This document shows, one piece after another, positions 16,195 to 25,498 of a DNA stretch of 64,000 nucleotides. Both the position numbers and the translations under genes were made by a program. Position 1 is the stretch's first letter; each line of letters starts with the position of its first letter. The stretch is from Bacteroidetes bacterium HGW-Bacteroidetes-2 (GTDB taxonomy: Bacteria > Bacteroidota > Bacteroidia > Flavobacteriales > Flavobacteriaceae), in assembly GCA_002842575.1 (NCBI GenBank), contig PHDJ01000002.1, forward strand, positions 62,001 to 126,000, written 5' to 3'. A model generated the notes under the pieces. It made no database searches. It saw only the letters and a program-made list of their open reading frames with translations, and was not told where the DNA came from.

Positions 16195-17751
16195 CTAGTT
16201 TGTTAACTCTATCATAACGGGTGCGGTCCTTTTTAATTTTACACCACTGCCTGTAATATTTGTATTAATATCAAATATTTGAACAGACTCTCCTCTTTTC
16301 GCTCTTTGCAGAGCACTTTTTGCTTGCGCATTTAGTTTATTTCCGCTAACAATAACGGTTGGTTGTCCGGAAACTTTAAAGCTAAATCCGGTTACATTAA
16401 GTTTTAATTCAAAATCAAAATCTTCTAATAAAGCTCCAATGGAGGAAATTTCAAGTCCTTGACGCTCCATTCTTACAAGTCCTAATTCACCACGAATGGT
16501 TCCTATAGGAGCTGGAATGTCTTTAATTCGAAATTCTGAGCTAGAGCTAACTTTTTGCCCATCGGGTAAAGTACCGCTAGCCGTTATAGATACCGTTCTA
16601 CCTGGACCGGGACTCATATTATATTTACTTCCAGATGCTTTTGTAAGTCCTGCACCAGAAGCTGTAACGTTATTATCAGGTATTCCTGGTATAGAAATCG
16701 TCATTGGATTAATAACACCACGATATACTACATTCATTTTATCAGCCGCTATAACAGCCGCATTTGGTTTAGATATGGTAGCAAAGGAACGATTTACTGG
16801 AACTGGAGTTTCTTTATTATCTTCACCATAAAAAAGTGTTCCTTCTATGGTATGATCTCCTGGATTACCTGCGTTAACACTTAATTTTACTCTACCACCT
16901 TCAAAAGTGTAGTCTGTACCTTCTGTTAGTTTTCTTCCATCTAGGGTTAATTCTGCTCTTTTTGGCTTAGTAGATTCATCTGTTCTTCCTAAAACAATAG
17001 CACCATCAAAAATTTCTCCTGAATAATATGCACCTTTAGGAGCTTCCATAAGGGTAGTATAATTGCTATAGGAAAGAGAAGCTGCTTGTTGACCTGCTAA
17101 CATTTTTTGTAACACCTCGCTTTTTGTGTTTTTAATATCTGCTTGAATTTGTGTAAGCTTGGTTAAGGACGCAATTAATGGAAAACCCTCATAATTATGA
17201 TTTAACCATTCGCGGTCTTGCCCTTTTCTATTTTTAACTTTTTCGGTTGAAAAATTAGCGTTTATAGCTTTTTTAATATCTCCATACACACTATCTGGTA
17301 AAATAGTATTCATTTCTGTGCGATAAGAATTTATTTTATCTAAAAACTCTTGCCCTTCTTTTTTGTATTTATCTCCTACAAAAAATAATTGATCAAAATG
17401 ATCTGCCTTATCCATTACTTCATAATCGGATGGGTCTTTGATATTTTTAACTGCTACACTTTTTAAACCTTCAATATAAGAGTCTAGATTATCCGAAATA
17501 GCAGAAACTCTGTCTGCGTCGGCTTTTATTGTGGTGTATTTGTCGGGTTCATCAGAAGCTTTTATAGCTAAACCATCCATAAAGGAAGCATTTCGTTGTG
17601 AGGTTGCCGTATTGGCATCTGTGATTTTTTGATTTAATAATCCAAAAGCCGATAGAACTTCTTTGGACATGTTTAATGCAAGCATAGCGATGAAAACCAA
17701 ATACATCAGGTTTATCATTTTCTGTCTTGGGGATAATTTTCCTCCTGCCAT
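16195..17751 (-). CDS. gldM: Type IX secretion/gliding motility motor protein GldM
   Basis: GldM is the long inner-membrane protein that with GldL makes the proton-driven rotary motor powering type IX secretion and gliding. This 518-residue copy begins with the conserved cytoplasmic end MAGGKLSPRQKMINLMYLV and one membrane helix (residues about 13-32). A glutamate sits just after it (MSKEVLSAFG). Four periplasmic domains follow; the second is the part with KGAYYSGEIFDGAIVLGR and the last ends in Thr/Val-rich strands. It lies between gldL and gldN with 40 and 15 base gaps. Length matches typical GldM. Confidence 0.96.
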   Translation of the reverse strand: MAGGKLSPRQKMINLMYLVFIAMLALNMSKEVLSAFGLLNQKITDANTATSQRNASFMDGLAIKASDEPDKYTTIKADADRVSAISDNLDSYIEGLKSVAVKNIKDPSDYEVMDKADHFDQLFFVGDKYKKEGQEFLDKINSYRTEMNTILPDSVYGDIKKAINANFSTEKVKNRKGQDREWLNHNYEGFPLIASLTKLTQIQADIKNTKSEVLQKMLAGQQAASLSYSNYTTLMEAPKGAYYSGEIFDGAIVLGRTDESTKPKRAELTLDGRKLTEGTDYTFEGGRVKLSVNAGNPGDHTIEGTLFYGEDNKETPVPVNRSFATISKPNAAVIAADKMNVVYRGVINPMTISIPGIPDNNVTASGAGLTKASGSKYNMSPGPGRTVSITASGTLPDGQKVSSSSEFRIKDIPAPIGTIRGELGLVRMERQGLEISSIGALLEDFDFELKLNVTGFSFKVSGQPTVIVSGNKLNAQAKSALQRAKRGESVQIFDINTNITGSGVKLKRTAPVMIELTN

Positions 17752-17791
17752 TTTTAATTTATTTATATATTAATATACAGTTAGAATTATC

Positions 17792-18448
17792 TTAGTTTCT
17801 GTTAGTCATTGCCGATAGCATACCGCCATAAACACCGTTTAAGGAAGACAAATTAGTAGCCATTGCTTCCATTTGTTGTTTTAGTTTACCTGCGTTTTCA
17901 GTTACTGCTTCGTTTATTTCAGCTTGACGACTTGCAGACTCAACTTGTACTTTATACAAACTATTTAAAGATTCCATTTGTGCTGCGGCTAGGCTCATTT
18001 CTTGGCTATATCTTTTTGTGGCATTCATAGCCTCTGCAGTTGGAGCCATATCTTTTGCGGCACCTTCAAAAGTGCGAACACTTTCACTTAAACTAGACAT
18101 TAGGTTTGCATCGATACGAGCTTCTTTAAGCATTTCATCTAATTTTTTAGATAAAAGTCCTTGAGCGTCTTCTTGTTTTTCTTTTTTTTCTGAGGATTGC
18201 CCTCCTGCAAGTTCAGGATATACTAAGGACCAGTCTAAATCATTATCCACTGGCTCAAAAGCAGAAATTGCAAAAATAAGTGCCTCTGTAATTAATCCAA
18301 CAGCAAGAAGAAATCCCCCGTCTAGTGTTGCAAAGCCTAAATTTAATTCCCAGTGAAGGATTTTAAAAAGTGCTCCTAAAATTACAACAGATGCACCAAG
18401 GCCATAGGCCATATTAAAAAGTTTCTTAGATGATTTTGATTGTGCCAT
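17792..18448 (-). CDS. gldL: Type IX secretion/gliding motility motor protein GldL
   Basis: GldL forms the cytoplasmic and membrane stator ring of the T9SS motor. In homologues a glutamate in helix 2 relays protons. This 218-residue protein has the two hydrophobic helices at about residues 14-34 and 41-62. The first ends in KILHWELN and the second contains GLITEALIFAISAFEP with the expected glutamate. A long cytoplasmic helical domain rich in Gln, Ala and Met follows (about 90-210) and is predicted to be coiled-coil. It sits between gldK and gldM, with a 59-base gap after gldK. Length is standard. Confidence 0.96.
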   Translation of the reverse strand: MAQSKSSKKLFNMAYGLGASVVILGALFKILHWELNLGFATLDGGFLLAVGLITEALIFAISAFEPVDNDLDWSLVYPELAGGQSSEKKEKQEDAQGLLSKKLDEMLKEARIDANLMSSLSESVRTFEGAAKDMAPTAEAMNATKRYSQEMSLAAAQMESLNSLYKVQVESASRQAEINEAVTENAGKLKQQMEAMATNLSSLNGVYGGMLSAMTNRN

Positions 18449-18507
18449 AATAAATTAAAATTTGTAGTTAAGTTTTTAGTTTGTTTTATTTGAGTATTGT
18501 ATTAAAA

Positions 18508-19881
18508 TTATCTTGCGTCTCCAAAATTTCTGTTTAGGACGATGTCTGTGCCCATATAATCTTGAACAGTCCTAAACCCAATATAGCTTCTTGCTGTGTC
18601 AGCATATTCATAATCACGAGTACCTACTTGTAAGAAATACGCTACGTCTTTCCATGAACCTCCGCGAACTACTTTACGCATATTGTTTGGGTCATTTACC
18701 GTTGGGTTCATCGTGGACATATATTCATAAGAGTTAGGGTCATAAGATGAATCTACCCATTCTGATACATTTCCAGCCATGTTATAGAGGTTAAAATCGT
18801 TAGGCTCATAGGCATTTGCTTCAACAGTATAAAGTGCTTGATCTGCCGCATAGTCTCCTCTTAAAGGTTTAAAATTAGCCATAAAACAACCACGATCGTT
18901 TATTGTATAAGGCCCTCCCCAAGGGTAGCTTCCAGATTCTATACCTCCTCTAGCTGCATATTCCCACTCACCTTCGCTTGGTAGTCTAAAAGAATTAACA
19001 AAATTTCTTTTTCTTTTTTTCTGATAGGAGTTTTTATAAAGGGTGCGCCAAGCACAAAAAGCTTTGGCTTGTTTCCAATTAACGCCTACTACGGGGTATT
19101 CACCATAGGCTTGGTGCCAAAAATAATCGTTATGCATTGGTTCATTATAAGAATAATTAAAATCTCTTATCCAGACGGTTGTATCAGGATAAATCTGAAC
19201 TTGTTCCTTTTTAATAAATTCTTTTCTATTTATATTTTTGTTTTTTGCTGCTTCGCCAATATCCATATAGGAATATTGAAATTTCAACTTATTGACATCA
19301 ATAGTACGAAGTCCATTATACGATTCTTCGATAGGCAGATACATGGTGTCCATTACTTCTGAGTAGTATTCATCAGGATAGTCTTTGGTATCCCAAATAA
19401 GCTTTATAGTATTATTTACCTTTCTACCGGCATAAAAATCATCCCCCATTCCGAAGTAGTTGTCATACATGTATTGCTCATAAGGAGTCATTTCTTCGTT
19501 TTGCTGATCGATAAATGCAAATTCACCAATACCACCATCGCCAGGAGTTGCTCCAACTTCATCAGCAAGTATCGCTAATTTTAAGCGAACGATAGAATCT
19601 CTTACCCAATTTACAAACTGACGGTATTCTGAATTGGTGATTTCTGTTTCGTCCATATAAAAGGAACGAACAGTTACTGTTTTTGTAGGAGCGTCCATCA
19701 CTCCAACAAAATCATCATCAGCCTTACCCATTATAAAGGATCCGCCTGGAATAAGGGTCATTCCGTAAGGTTTTTCGGGGTGCCACTTTTTACCTTTAAC
19801 TCCAACTAATTCTCCTCTGTCGCCAGAGTTACAACTGAATAGAAAGGAAACAATCGCAGTTAGTGCAATAAACTTCTTCAT
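18508..19881 (-). CDS. gldK: Type IX secretion/gliding motility lipoprotein GldK
   Basis: GldK is an outer-membrane lipoprotein that with GldN builds the periplasmic ring of the T9SS. The 457-residue protein has a lipobox at SFLFSC (Cys17). It then has a formylglycine-generating-enzyme-like (SUMF1) fold: residues from GMTLIPGGSFIMG through TEITNSEYRQFV and RLPSEGEWEYAARGG to MAGNVSEWVDSS and VVRGGSWKD. In GldK this fold has a structural rather than catalytic role. It is the first gene of gldKLMN. The promoter probably lies in the 106 bases after the arginase-like gene; I find no clean TAnnTTTG box there, so read-through from topA is possible. Confidence 0.96.
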   Translation of the reverse strand: MKKFIALTAIVSFLFSCNSGDRGELVGVKGKKWHPEKPYGMTLIPGGSFIMGKADDDFVGVMDAPTKTVTVRSFYMDETEITNSEYRQFVNWVRDSIVRLKLAILADEVGATPGDGGIGEFAFIDQQNEEMTPYEQYMYDNYFGMGDDFYAGRKVNNTIKLIWDTKDYPDEYYSEVMDTMYLPIEESYNGLRTIDVNKLKFQYSYMDIGEAAKNKNINRKEFIKKEQVQIYPDTTVWIRDFNYSYNEPMHNDYFWHQAYGEYPVVGVNWKQAKAFCAWRTLYKNSYQKKRKRNFVNSFRLPSEGEWEYAARGGIESGSYPWGGPYTINDRGCFMANFKPLRGDYAADQALYTVEANAYEPNDFNLYNMAGNVSEWVDSSYDPNSYEYMSTMNPTVNDPNNMRKVVRGGSWKDVAYFLQVGTRDYEYADTARSYIGFRTVQDYMGTDIVLNRNFGDAR

Positions 19882-19987
19882 AAGTATTTAGGTTAATGTA
19901 TCTAGATTCAAGGGCGTAAACCTATTTATAAATTTTTTAAAAAACAACAGTTTACTTAAAAAACCCTTAAAATCTATAAATTATTTT

Positions 19988-21151
19988 TTAAATTTCATTT
20001 TTACGTCTTGCTTTATACCATCTTTCGGGTATTTCTTGGTTGCACGCATTTTCATAATCTTGGTAGGTGCAAGGTAATAACGTATGTCTTTTTAATTTAT
20101 TATTAACATTTGAAATAAATGGCAATTCAATCCACCATCGTTGTGTTTTTAAACTTTTTTTAAAAACTAAAATTTCATCATCAATAGGCACTTTATACGT
20201 TGTAAAATCTGCTGATAAAGTTGAATTTCCATCCTCAATACGATAATTAACCCCTTCTATAAAGTACCAAATAACCTGAGCGAGAAGCATAGCTGCTGAG
20301 GTGTTTTTTGCCATTTCACCAATCTCAAAAATTCCAAATGTGCTCACTCTATTACTAATTCCTGCATATCTTGAAATTGCGCAAATTTCTCTACTATTAA
20401 ATCCGTTTGGTGATTTATTGATTACATAACTAAGTTCTCCTCCTTTTATTGCTGAAATGTCAATACTAACAATATCTGCATCTCTAGTAATAGGTTCTGC
20501 TAAACTTATATCGTTTGTAATTTCTCCTAATCGGTATGCTTCAAAAAATAATTTATCTAATAAGGCAATTTCTTCAGAGGCATTAAAATATGTTTGATAA
20601 CCAATGGTGCTATAATTAAATAGGTTATATGGTTTATCTACCACCATCTTCCCAACATACGAGGTGTTTGTAATGGGTGCATCTGCGTTTCCAATATCAA
20701 ACTTACTGTCAATATTTACAAAGTTTACCATTTTTCCAAAACTATCGTAAGCTCTGTAAATTGGGTAAAGTAAATCCTGACTGCCTCCTAAAATGATGGG
20801 AATAATGTTTTTTGCTACTAGATGATTCACAACGGTTGTTGCCGCAAAATAAGTGTCTTCAACAGTCTCTCCTGCTTTAATATCTCCTAAATCAGCAATA
20901 GAATGATGCCAATTTCCGGCGTATAAGGAGTAAAACGAGTTTCTAATAGCATCAAAATTAGGGAAATTACCAATAAAATTTACATCCTTGCGAGACTCAC
21001 ATATACCAAAAACAACCAACTTACACTCCTCTATTTCGGGAAAACCACTTCTTTCTGAATGGATTAGGAGGTTTTTACCTATTACTCCGTCAGGCATTAC
21101 TTCTCTTTGGGCTAAAATCGTTTTACTAACTGGGATGAAAAACTCTAACAT
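19988..21151 (-). CDS. Arginase-fold protein (formimidoylglutamase-like) lacking several metal ligands
   Basis: This 387-residue protein has the arginase/agmatinase/formiminoglutamase fold. The three metal motifs can be placed but are altered. The GGDHS motif reads GGSQD (residues 122-126), so the His is Gln. The DAHxD motif reads DSKFD (148-152), with Lys in place of His. The SxDxD motif reads SIDIS (229-233), with Ser in place of the second Asp. About half the six Mn ligands of arginase are missing, so ureohydrolase chemistry looks doubtful. The position between topA and gldK recurs in flavobacteria as I remember it. This hints at a conserved role linked to the T9SS locus or a simple neighbour effect. 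Confidence 0.8.
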   Translation of the reverse strand: MLEFFIPVSKTILAQREVMPDGVIGKNLLIHSERSGFPEIEECKLVVFGICESRKDVNFIGNFPNFDAIRNSFYSLYAGNWHHSIADLGDIKAGETVEDTYFAATTVVNHLVAKNIIPIILGGSQDLLYPIYRAYDSFGKMVNFVNIDSKFDIGNADAPITNTSYVGKMVVDKPYNLFNYSTIGYQTYFNASEEIALLDKLFFEAYRLGEITNDISLAEPITRDADIVSIDISAIKGGELSYVINKSPNGFNSREICAISRYAGISNRVSTFGIFEIGEMAKNTSAAMLLAQVIWYFIEGVNYRIEDGNSTLSADFTTYKVPIDDEILVFKKSLKTQRWWIELPFISNVNNKLKRHTLLPCTYQDYENACNQEIPERWYKARRKNEI

Positions 21152-21182
21152 AACTATGATATACTTGAATGTGGCAATCTAT

Positions 21183-23684
21183 TTATTTCTTTTTTGTAGC
21201 TTTTGAGGCCGCTTTCTTTTTTGCTGGTGTTTTCTTTTTTGCTGGTGTTTTTTTCTCTATCATTGCTTTAGCCTCTTCTAGAGTTATTTTATCTACCTCT
21301 GTAGTTTTTGGTAATTCAATTTTTGTTTTACCTTTTAACAAATTAAACCTTCCCCATCTTGCCTTTTCTATCCTAATTCCTTCTTTAGGCCAATCTCTTA
21401 GAACTTTTTCTTCTTCTTTCACTAACTTTTCTTCAATCAATGTCACGATGTCTTTATCGGTCAAATTATCAAAGTCGTACTTCTTATTTACATTTATAAA
21501 CATTTCGTTCCATTTTAGAAACGGACCAAATCGACCAACTCCTTTTTGAACCGGTAATCCATCATACTCATATATAGGTGCATCTGCTTTTTTCTTTTCG
21601 GCTATCCATTCTTTGGCTTGATCTATTGTTACGTCTAGTGGGTCTATTCCTTTAGGCAAAGAAATAAACATTTTTTCCACCCGAACATAGGGTCCAAATC
21701 TTCCGTTATTTACTTCCACATCCTCTCCATCAATTTGTCCAAGTTTTTTAGGAAGTTTAAATAAATCTAGAACTTCTTCTATTGTAATACTGTTTAGTTG
21801 TTGGTCTGGACGTAAACTAGCAAATAATTTTTCTTCATCTTCAGGAGCTCCTATTTGTGCCATTGCACCATATTTGCCAAGACGCACTAAAATGGTCCTA
21901 CCGGTTTCAGGATGTTTGCCTAAAATACGTTCGCCACTTTCTCTTTCGGCATTTTCTTCAACATCTTTTACCTGAATATGAAACTCTTTATAAAAATCGC
22001 GCAACATTTCTGTCCATTTTTCATTTCCTTCGGCAATATCATCAAAGTCCTGTTCTACTTTTGCTGTAAAGTTATAATCTAAAATGGTTTTAAAGTTTTC
22101 TACTAAAAAATCGTTTACAATCATTCCGATATCGGTGGGCACTAATTTTCCTTTGTCACTGCCTATAGTTTCTATGAGTGTTTTTTCTACTATGGAATCT
22201 TTCTTAAAAGTAATTTGTATGTAGCTTCTCTCTGTGCCCTCTATCGTTCCTTTCTCTGCATAATTTCTATTCTGAATGGTGGAGATGGTTGGCGCATAGG
22301 TTGATGGACGACCAATGCCTAACTCTTCTAATTGTTTTACTAACGAAGCTTCTGTATAGCGATATGGCGCACGGGTAAATCGTTCTGTAGCGGTAATGTA
22401 TTTATTTTGAAGTTTTTCATCAATTTTTAGGTTTGGCAGCATTCCTTCTTGTTCTTCCTCTTCATTATCGTGACCTTCTAAATATACTTTTAAAAACCCA
22501 TCAAATTTAATCATTTCGCCATTGGCTGTAAAATCTTGGTTGTGGGTAGATGCTGAAATTCTGACGTTTGTTCTTTCTAATTCTGCATCACTCATTTGTG
22601 AGGCAATAGTCCTTTTCCAAATCAATTCATATAATCTGGATTGGTCTCTGTCTATATTTACGCTGTGTGTGGCTATATCTGTAGGTCGTATAGCCTCGTG
22701 GGCTTCTTGTGCTCCTTTTGATTTTCCTAAAAAATTTCTTGTTTGACTGTATTTCGCACCGTAGACTGAAGTTATTTCGGCTTTTGCCGCATTCTTGGCG
22801 TCTTCTGAAAGGTTCACACTATCGGTACGCATATAGGTTATTAAACCTGCTTCGTATAATCGTTGGGCTACATTCATCGTTTTTGCCACTGGAAAATATA
22901 ATTTTCTGGAAGCTTCCTGCTGCAATGTAGATGTGGTAAACGGTGGTGAGGGTTGCTTTTTTGCAGGCTTTTTAACGAGTTCTGCTACGGTAAAGGATGC
23001 TCCTTTGTTTTTTTCAAGAAAATTTTGGGCTTCTTTCTGAGTTTCTAAATTTTTAGGGAGTTTTGCTTTAAAAGCTTTTCCATCTTGGTTTAAAAATTCG
23101 GCATCTACCCTAAAGGATGCTTCGGCTTTAAAATTTTGAATTTCACGTTCGCGTTCTACAATTAATCGCACTGAAACCGATTGTACCCTTCCGGCAGAAA
23201 GCCCTCCTTTTACCTTTTTCCAAAGCACCGGGGAAAGTTCATAGCCTACTAAACGATCTAAAACCCGTCGCGCCTGTTGTGCATTTACTAAATTATAATC
23301 AATTTTTCTTGGGTTTTCAATGGCTTTTAATATGGCGGTTTTTGTAATTTCATGAAAAACAATTCGCTTTGTTTTTGCATCATTGAGTTTCAGTTCTTCA
23401 AACAAATGCCAGGCAATAGCTTCTCCCTCGCGATCCTCATCACTTGCTAACCAAACCGTTTCGGCTTTATCGGCGAGCGACTTTAAGTTTTTAACCAACG
23501 CTTTTTTATCTGTGGGAACTATATATTTTGGTTTAAAATCACCATTTACATCCACTCCTAGTTCTTTGGAAGGAAGGTCTGCAATATGCCCAAAACTCGA
23601 CTCTACCTTAAAATCCTTTCCTAAAAACTTCTCTATGGTTTTTGCTTTTGCCGGTGACTCAACGATTACTAGATTCTTTGCCAT
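21183..23684 (-). CDS. topA: DNA topoisomerase I
   Basis: Topoisomerase I relaxes negative supercoils by single-strand passage. The 833-residue enzyme has an N-terminal Toprim domain (VIVESPAKAKTIEKFLG, then DEDREGEAIAWHL) and the catalytic tyrosine in EAGLITYMRTDSVNLS (about 300). The central type IA domain precedes four C-terminal repeats (NGRFGPYV, VGRFGPFL, WGRFNLL and a first divergent one, LGKYGAMAQIG) in place of zinc fingers. The extreme tail has repeated KKTPAKKK units and is strongly basic, as is common in this phylum. I use the ATG at 23684 (MAKNLVIVESP) because the extra five residues of the ATG at 23699 are not family-like. It is followed by the arginase-like gene after 31 bases. 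Confidence 0.96.
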   Translation of the reverse strand: MAKNLVIVESPAKAKTIEKFLGKDFKVESSFGHIADLPSKELGVDVNGDFKPKYIVPTDKKALVKNLKSLADKAETVWLASDEDREGEAIAWHLFEELKLNDAKTKRIVFHEITKTAILKAIENPRKIDYNLVNAQQARRVLDRLVGYELSPVLWKKVKGGLSAGRVQSVSVRLIVEREREIQNFKAEASFRVDAEFLNQDGKAFKAKLPKNLETQKEAQNFLEKNKGASFTVAELVKKPAKKQPSPPFTTSTLQQEASRKLYFPVAKTMNVAQRLYEAGLITYMRTDSVNLSEDAKNAAKAEITSVYGAKYSQTRNFLGKSKGAQEAHEAIRPTDIATHSVNIDRDQSRLYELIWKRTIASQMSDAELERTNVRISASTHNQDFTANGEMIKFDGFLKVYLEGHDNEEEEQEGMLPNLKIDEKLQNKYITATERFTRAPYRYTEASLVKQLEELGIGRPSTYAPTISTIQNRNYAEKGTIEGTERSYIQITFKKDSIVEKTLIETIGSDKGKLVPTDIGMIVNDFLVENFKTILDYNFTAKVEQDFDDIAEGNEKWTEMLRDFYKEFHIQVKDVEENAERESGERILGKHPETGRTILVRLGKYGAMAQIGAPEDEEKLFASLRPDQQLNSITIEEVLDLFKLPKKLGQIDGEDVEVNNGRFGPYVRVEKMFISLPKGIDPLDVTIDQAKEWIAEKKKADAPIYEYDGLPVQKGVGRFGPFLKWNEMFINVNKKYDFDNLTDKDIVTLIEEKLVKEEEKVLRDWPKEGIRIEKARWGRFNLLKGKTKIELPKTTEVDKITLEEAKAMIEKKTPAKKKTPAKKKAASKATKKK

Positions 23685-23961
23685 ACGTTCTATTTCCAAG
23701 AAAATGGAAATTTGTTTTTTAATAAGTTACGACTTTATTTACTGTATTACATAATCACTTCCTTACAGAAAATATCTGCCTAATATTTTTCAAAACTACA
23801 CTTATTATGTACATTATAATAAGCAAATTTGGTTTACAAAAGTATATGTTTTTTTTTATAAAGCTATTTTATTGACTAAAATCACCATTTACTAAACATT
23901 CTGATGAAGAAAAACCTACTTGTTAAAGTGTGCTAAAGTCCTATAAAATACCTCTGCCACT

Positions 23962-23994
23962 TTGTCACAAATTTTCATTTTAATTGTATCTTTG
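23962..23994 (+). promoter_or_regulatory. Promoter of the miaB-lptE-secG operon
   Basis: TTG (23962-23964) and TATCTTTG (23987-23994) are 22 bases apart, matching the Bacteroidota consensus with a slightly long spacer. The transcript would start near 24000, about 24 bases before the miaB ATG. The intergenic gap 23685-24023 otherwise holds no gene. A TACTTTTG box on the minus strand at 23844-23837 might serve topA. Confidence 0.7.
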
Positions 23995-24023
23995 CACACT
24001 TCTTGAATTGAGGATTTTAGAAT

Positions 24024-25472
24024 ATGGGAAAAATAATTGACGAAAAAAAACAGGGAACACAACTCATTATTGACGGCGTAAAAGGCAATTCAAAAAAACT
24101 TTTTATAGAAAGTTATGGTTGCCAGATGAATTTTAGTGACAGTGAAATCGTGGCTTCTATTCTCGCTGAAAATGGCTACAACACCACCTCAATCCTTGAG
24201 GAGGCCGATTTGGTCTTGGTAAACACCTGCTCCATTAGGGACAAAGCAGAACAAACCGTTCGTAAACGTTTGGAAAAATACAATGCCGTAAAAAGACAAA
24301 GTAACCCCAATATGAAAGTGGGTGTTTTAGGCTGTATGGCTGAACGTTTAAAAAGCCAGTTCCTAGAAGAAGAAAAAATTGTGGATCTTGTGGTTGGCCC
24401 TGATGCATACAAAGATTTACCCAATTTATTAAGCGAGGTAGAAGATGGTAGAAATGCCGTAAACGTTATTCTTTCTAAAGACGAAACCTATGGCGATATT
24501 TCACCGGTGCGTTTACAAAGTAATGGAGTAACTGCCTTTGTTTCCATAACCCGCGGTTGCGATAATATGTGCACCTTCTGTGTGGTGCCTTTTACAAGAG
24601 GTAGAGAGCGAAGTCGTGACCCGCAAAGTATTTTAAGAGAAGTAAACGATCTAGCTAACAAAGGGTTTAAAGAAATTACCTTATTAGGACAAAACGTGGA
24701 TAGCTATTTATGGTACGGAGGAGGACTCAAAAAAGATTTTGACAAAGCTAGCGACATACAACAAGCTACCGCAACAAACTTTGCAGCACTTTTAACCAAG
24801 GTAGCAGAAGCTCAACCTAAAATGCGCATAAGGTTTTCTACTTCCAATCCGCAGGATATGAAGATGGATGTAATAGAAACCATTGCCAAACATCAAAATA
24901 TTTGTAATTACATACACATTCCTGTGCAAAGTGGTAGTACCCGTATTCTAAAAGAGATGAACCGTCAGCACACCCGCGAAGAATATATGGCATTGATAGA
25001 CAACATTCGCCAAATCATTCCAGATTGCGCTATATCACAGGATATTATTTCCGGTTTTCCAACAGAAACAGAAAAAGACCATCAAGATACTTTAAGCCTG
25101 ATGGACTATGTAAAATACGATTTTGGTTTTATGTTTAAATATTCTGAAAGACCTGGAACAATGGCCGCCAGAAAACTGAAGGATGATGTTACAGAAGAAA
25201 CCAAAAAAAGACGTTTACAAGAAATAGTAGATTTACAACAACTGCACAGCGCATTTCGTACCAAGCAGTTTTTAGGCAAAACCCTAGAAGTTCTGATAGA
25301 AAAAACCTCCAAAAAAAATGAAAATGAATGGAGCGGTAGAACCCCACAAAATACCGTAGCTGTTTTTCCAAAAGAAAACTATACAATTGGAGATTTTGTA
25401 ATGGTAAAAATAACTGATTGTACTAGCGGCACTTTAATAGGAAAAGCCATAGGATTTAGCAAAAACAACTAA
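24024..25472 (+). CDS. miaB: tRNA-2-methylthio-N6-dimethylallyladenosine synthase MiaB
   Basis: MiaB is a radical-SAM methylthiotransferase that adds the 2-methylthio group to i6A37 in tRNAs reading UNN codons. The 482-residue protein has the N-terminal UPF0004 domain with its cluster cysteines in [21 protein letters not shown] and GCMAER. The radical-SAM motif is [17 protein letters not shown] at about residues 174-190, and a TRAM RNA-binding domain follows at the C-terminus. It is the first gene of an operon with a sigma-54 activator, lptE, an unknown gene and secG, all closely spaced. A clear promoter precedes it. Length is usual. Confidence 0.96.
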   Translation: MGKIIDEKKQGTQLIIDGVKGNSKKLFIESYGCQMNFSDSEIVASILAENGYNTTSILEEADLVLVNTCSIRDKAEQTVRKRLEKYNAVKRQSNPNMKVGVLGCMAERLKSQFLEEEKIVDLVVGPDAYKDLPNLLSEVEDGRNAVNVILSKDETYGDISPVRLQSNGVTAFVSITRGCDNMCTFCVVPFTRGRERSRDPQSILREVNDLANKGFKEITLLGQNVDSYLWYGGGLKKDFDKASDIQQATATNFAALLTKVAEAQPKMRIRFSTSNPQDMKMDVIETIAKHQNICNYIHIPVQSGSTRILKEMNRQHTREEYMALIDNIRQIIPDCAISQDIISGFPTETEKDHQDTLSLMDYVKYDFGFMFKYSERPGTMAARKLKDDVTEETKKRRLQEIVDLQQLHSAFRTKQFLGKTLEVLIEKTSKKNENEWSGRTPQNTVAVFPKENYTIGDFVMVKITDCTSGTLIGKAIGFSKNN

Positions 25473-25498
25473 TTGTTTTGAATATTGAACACAAAAAA

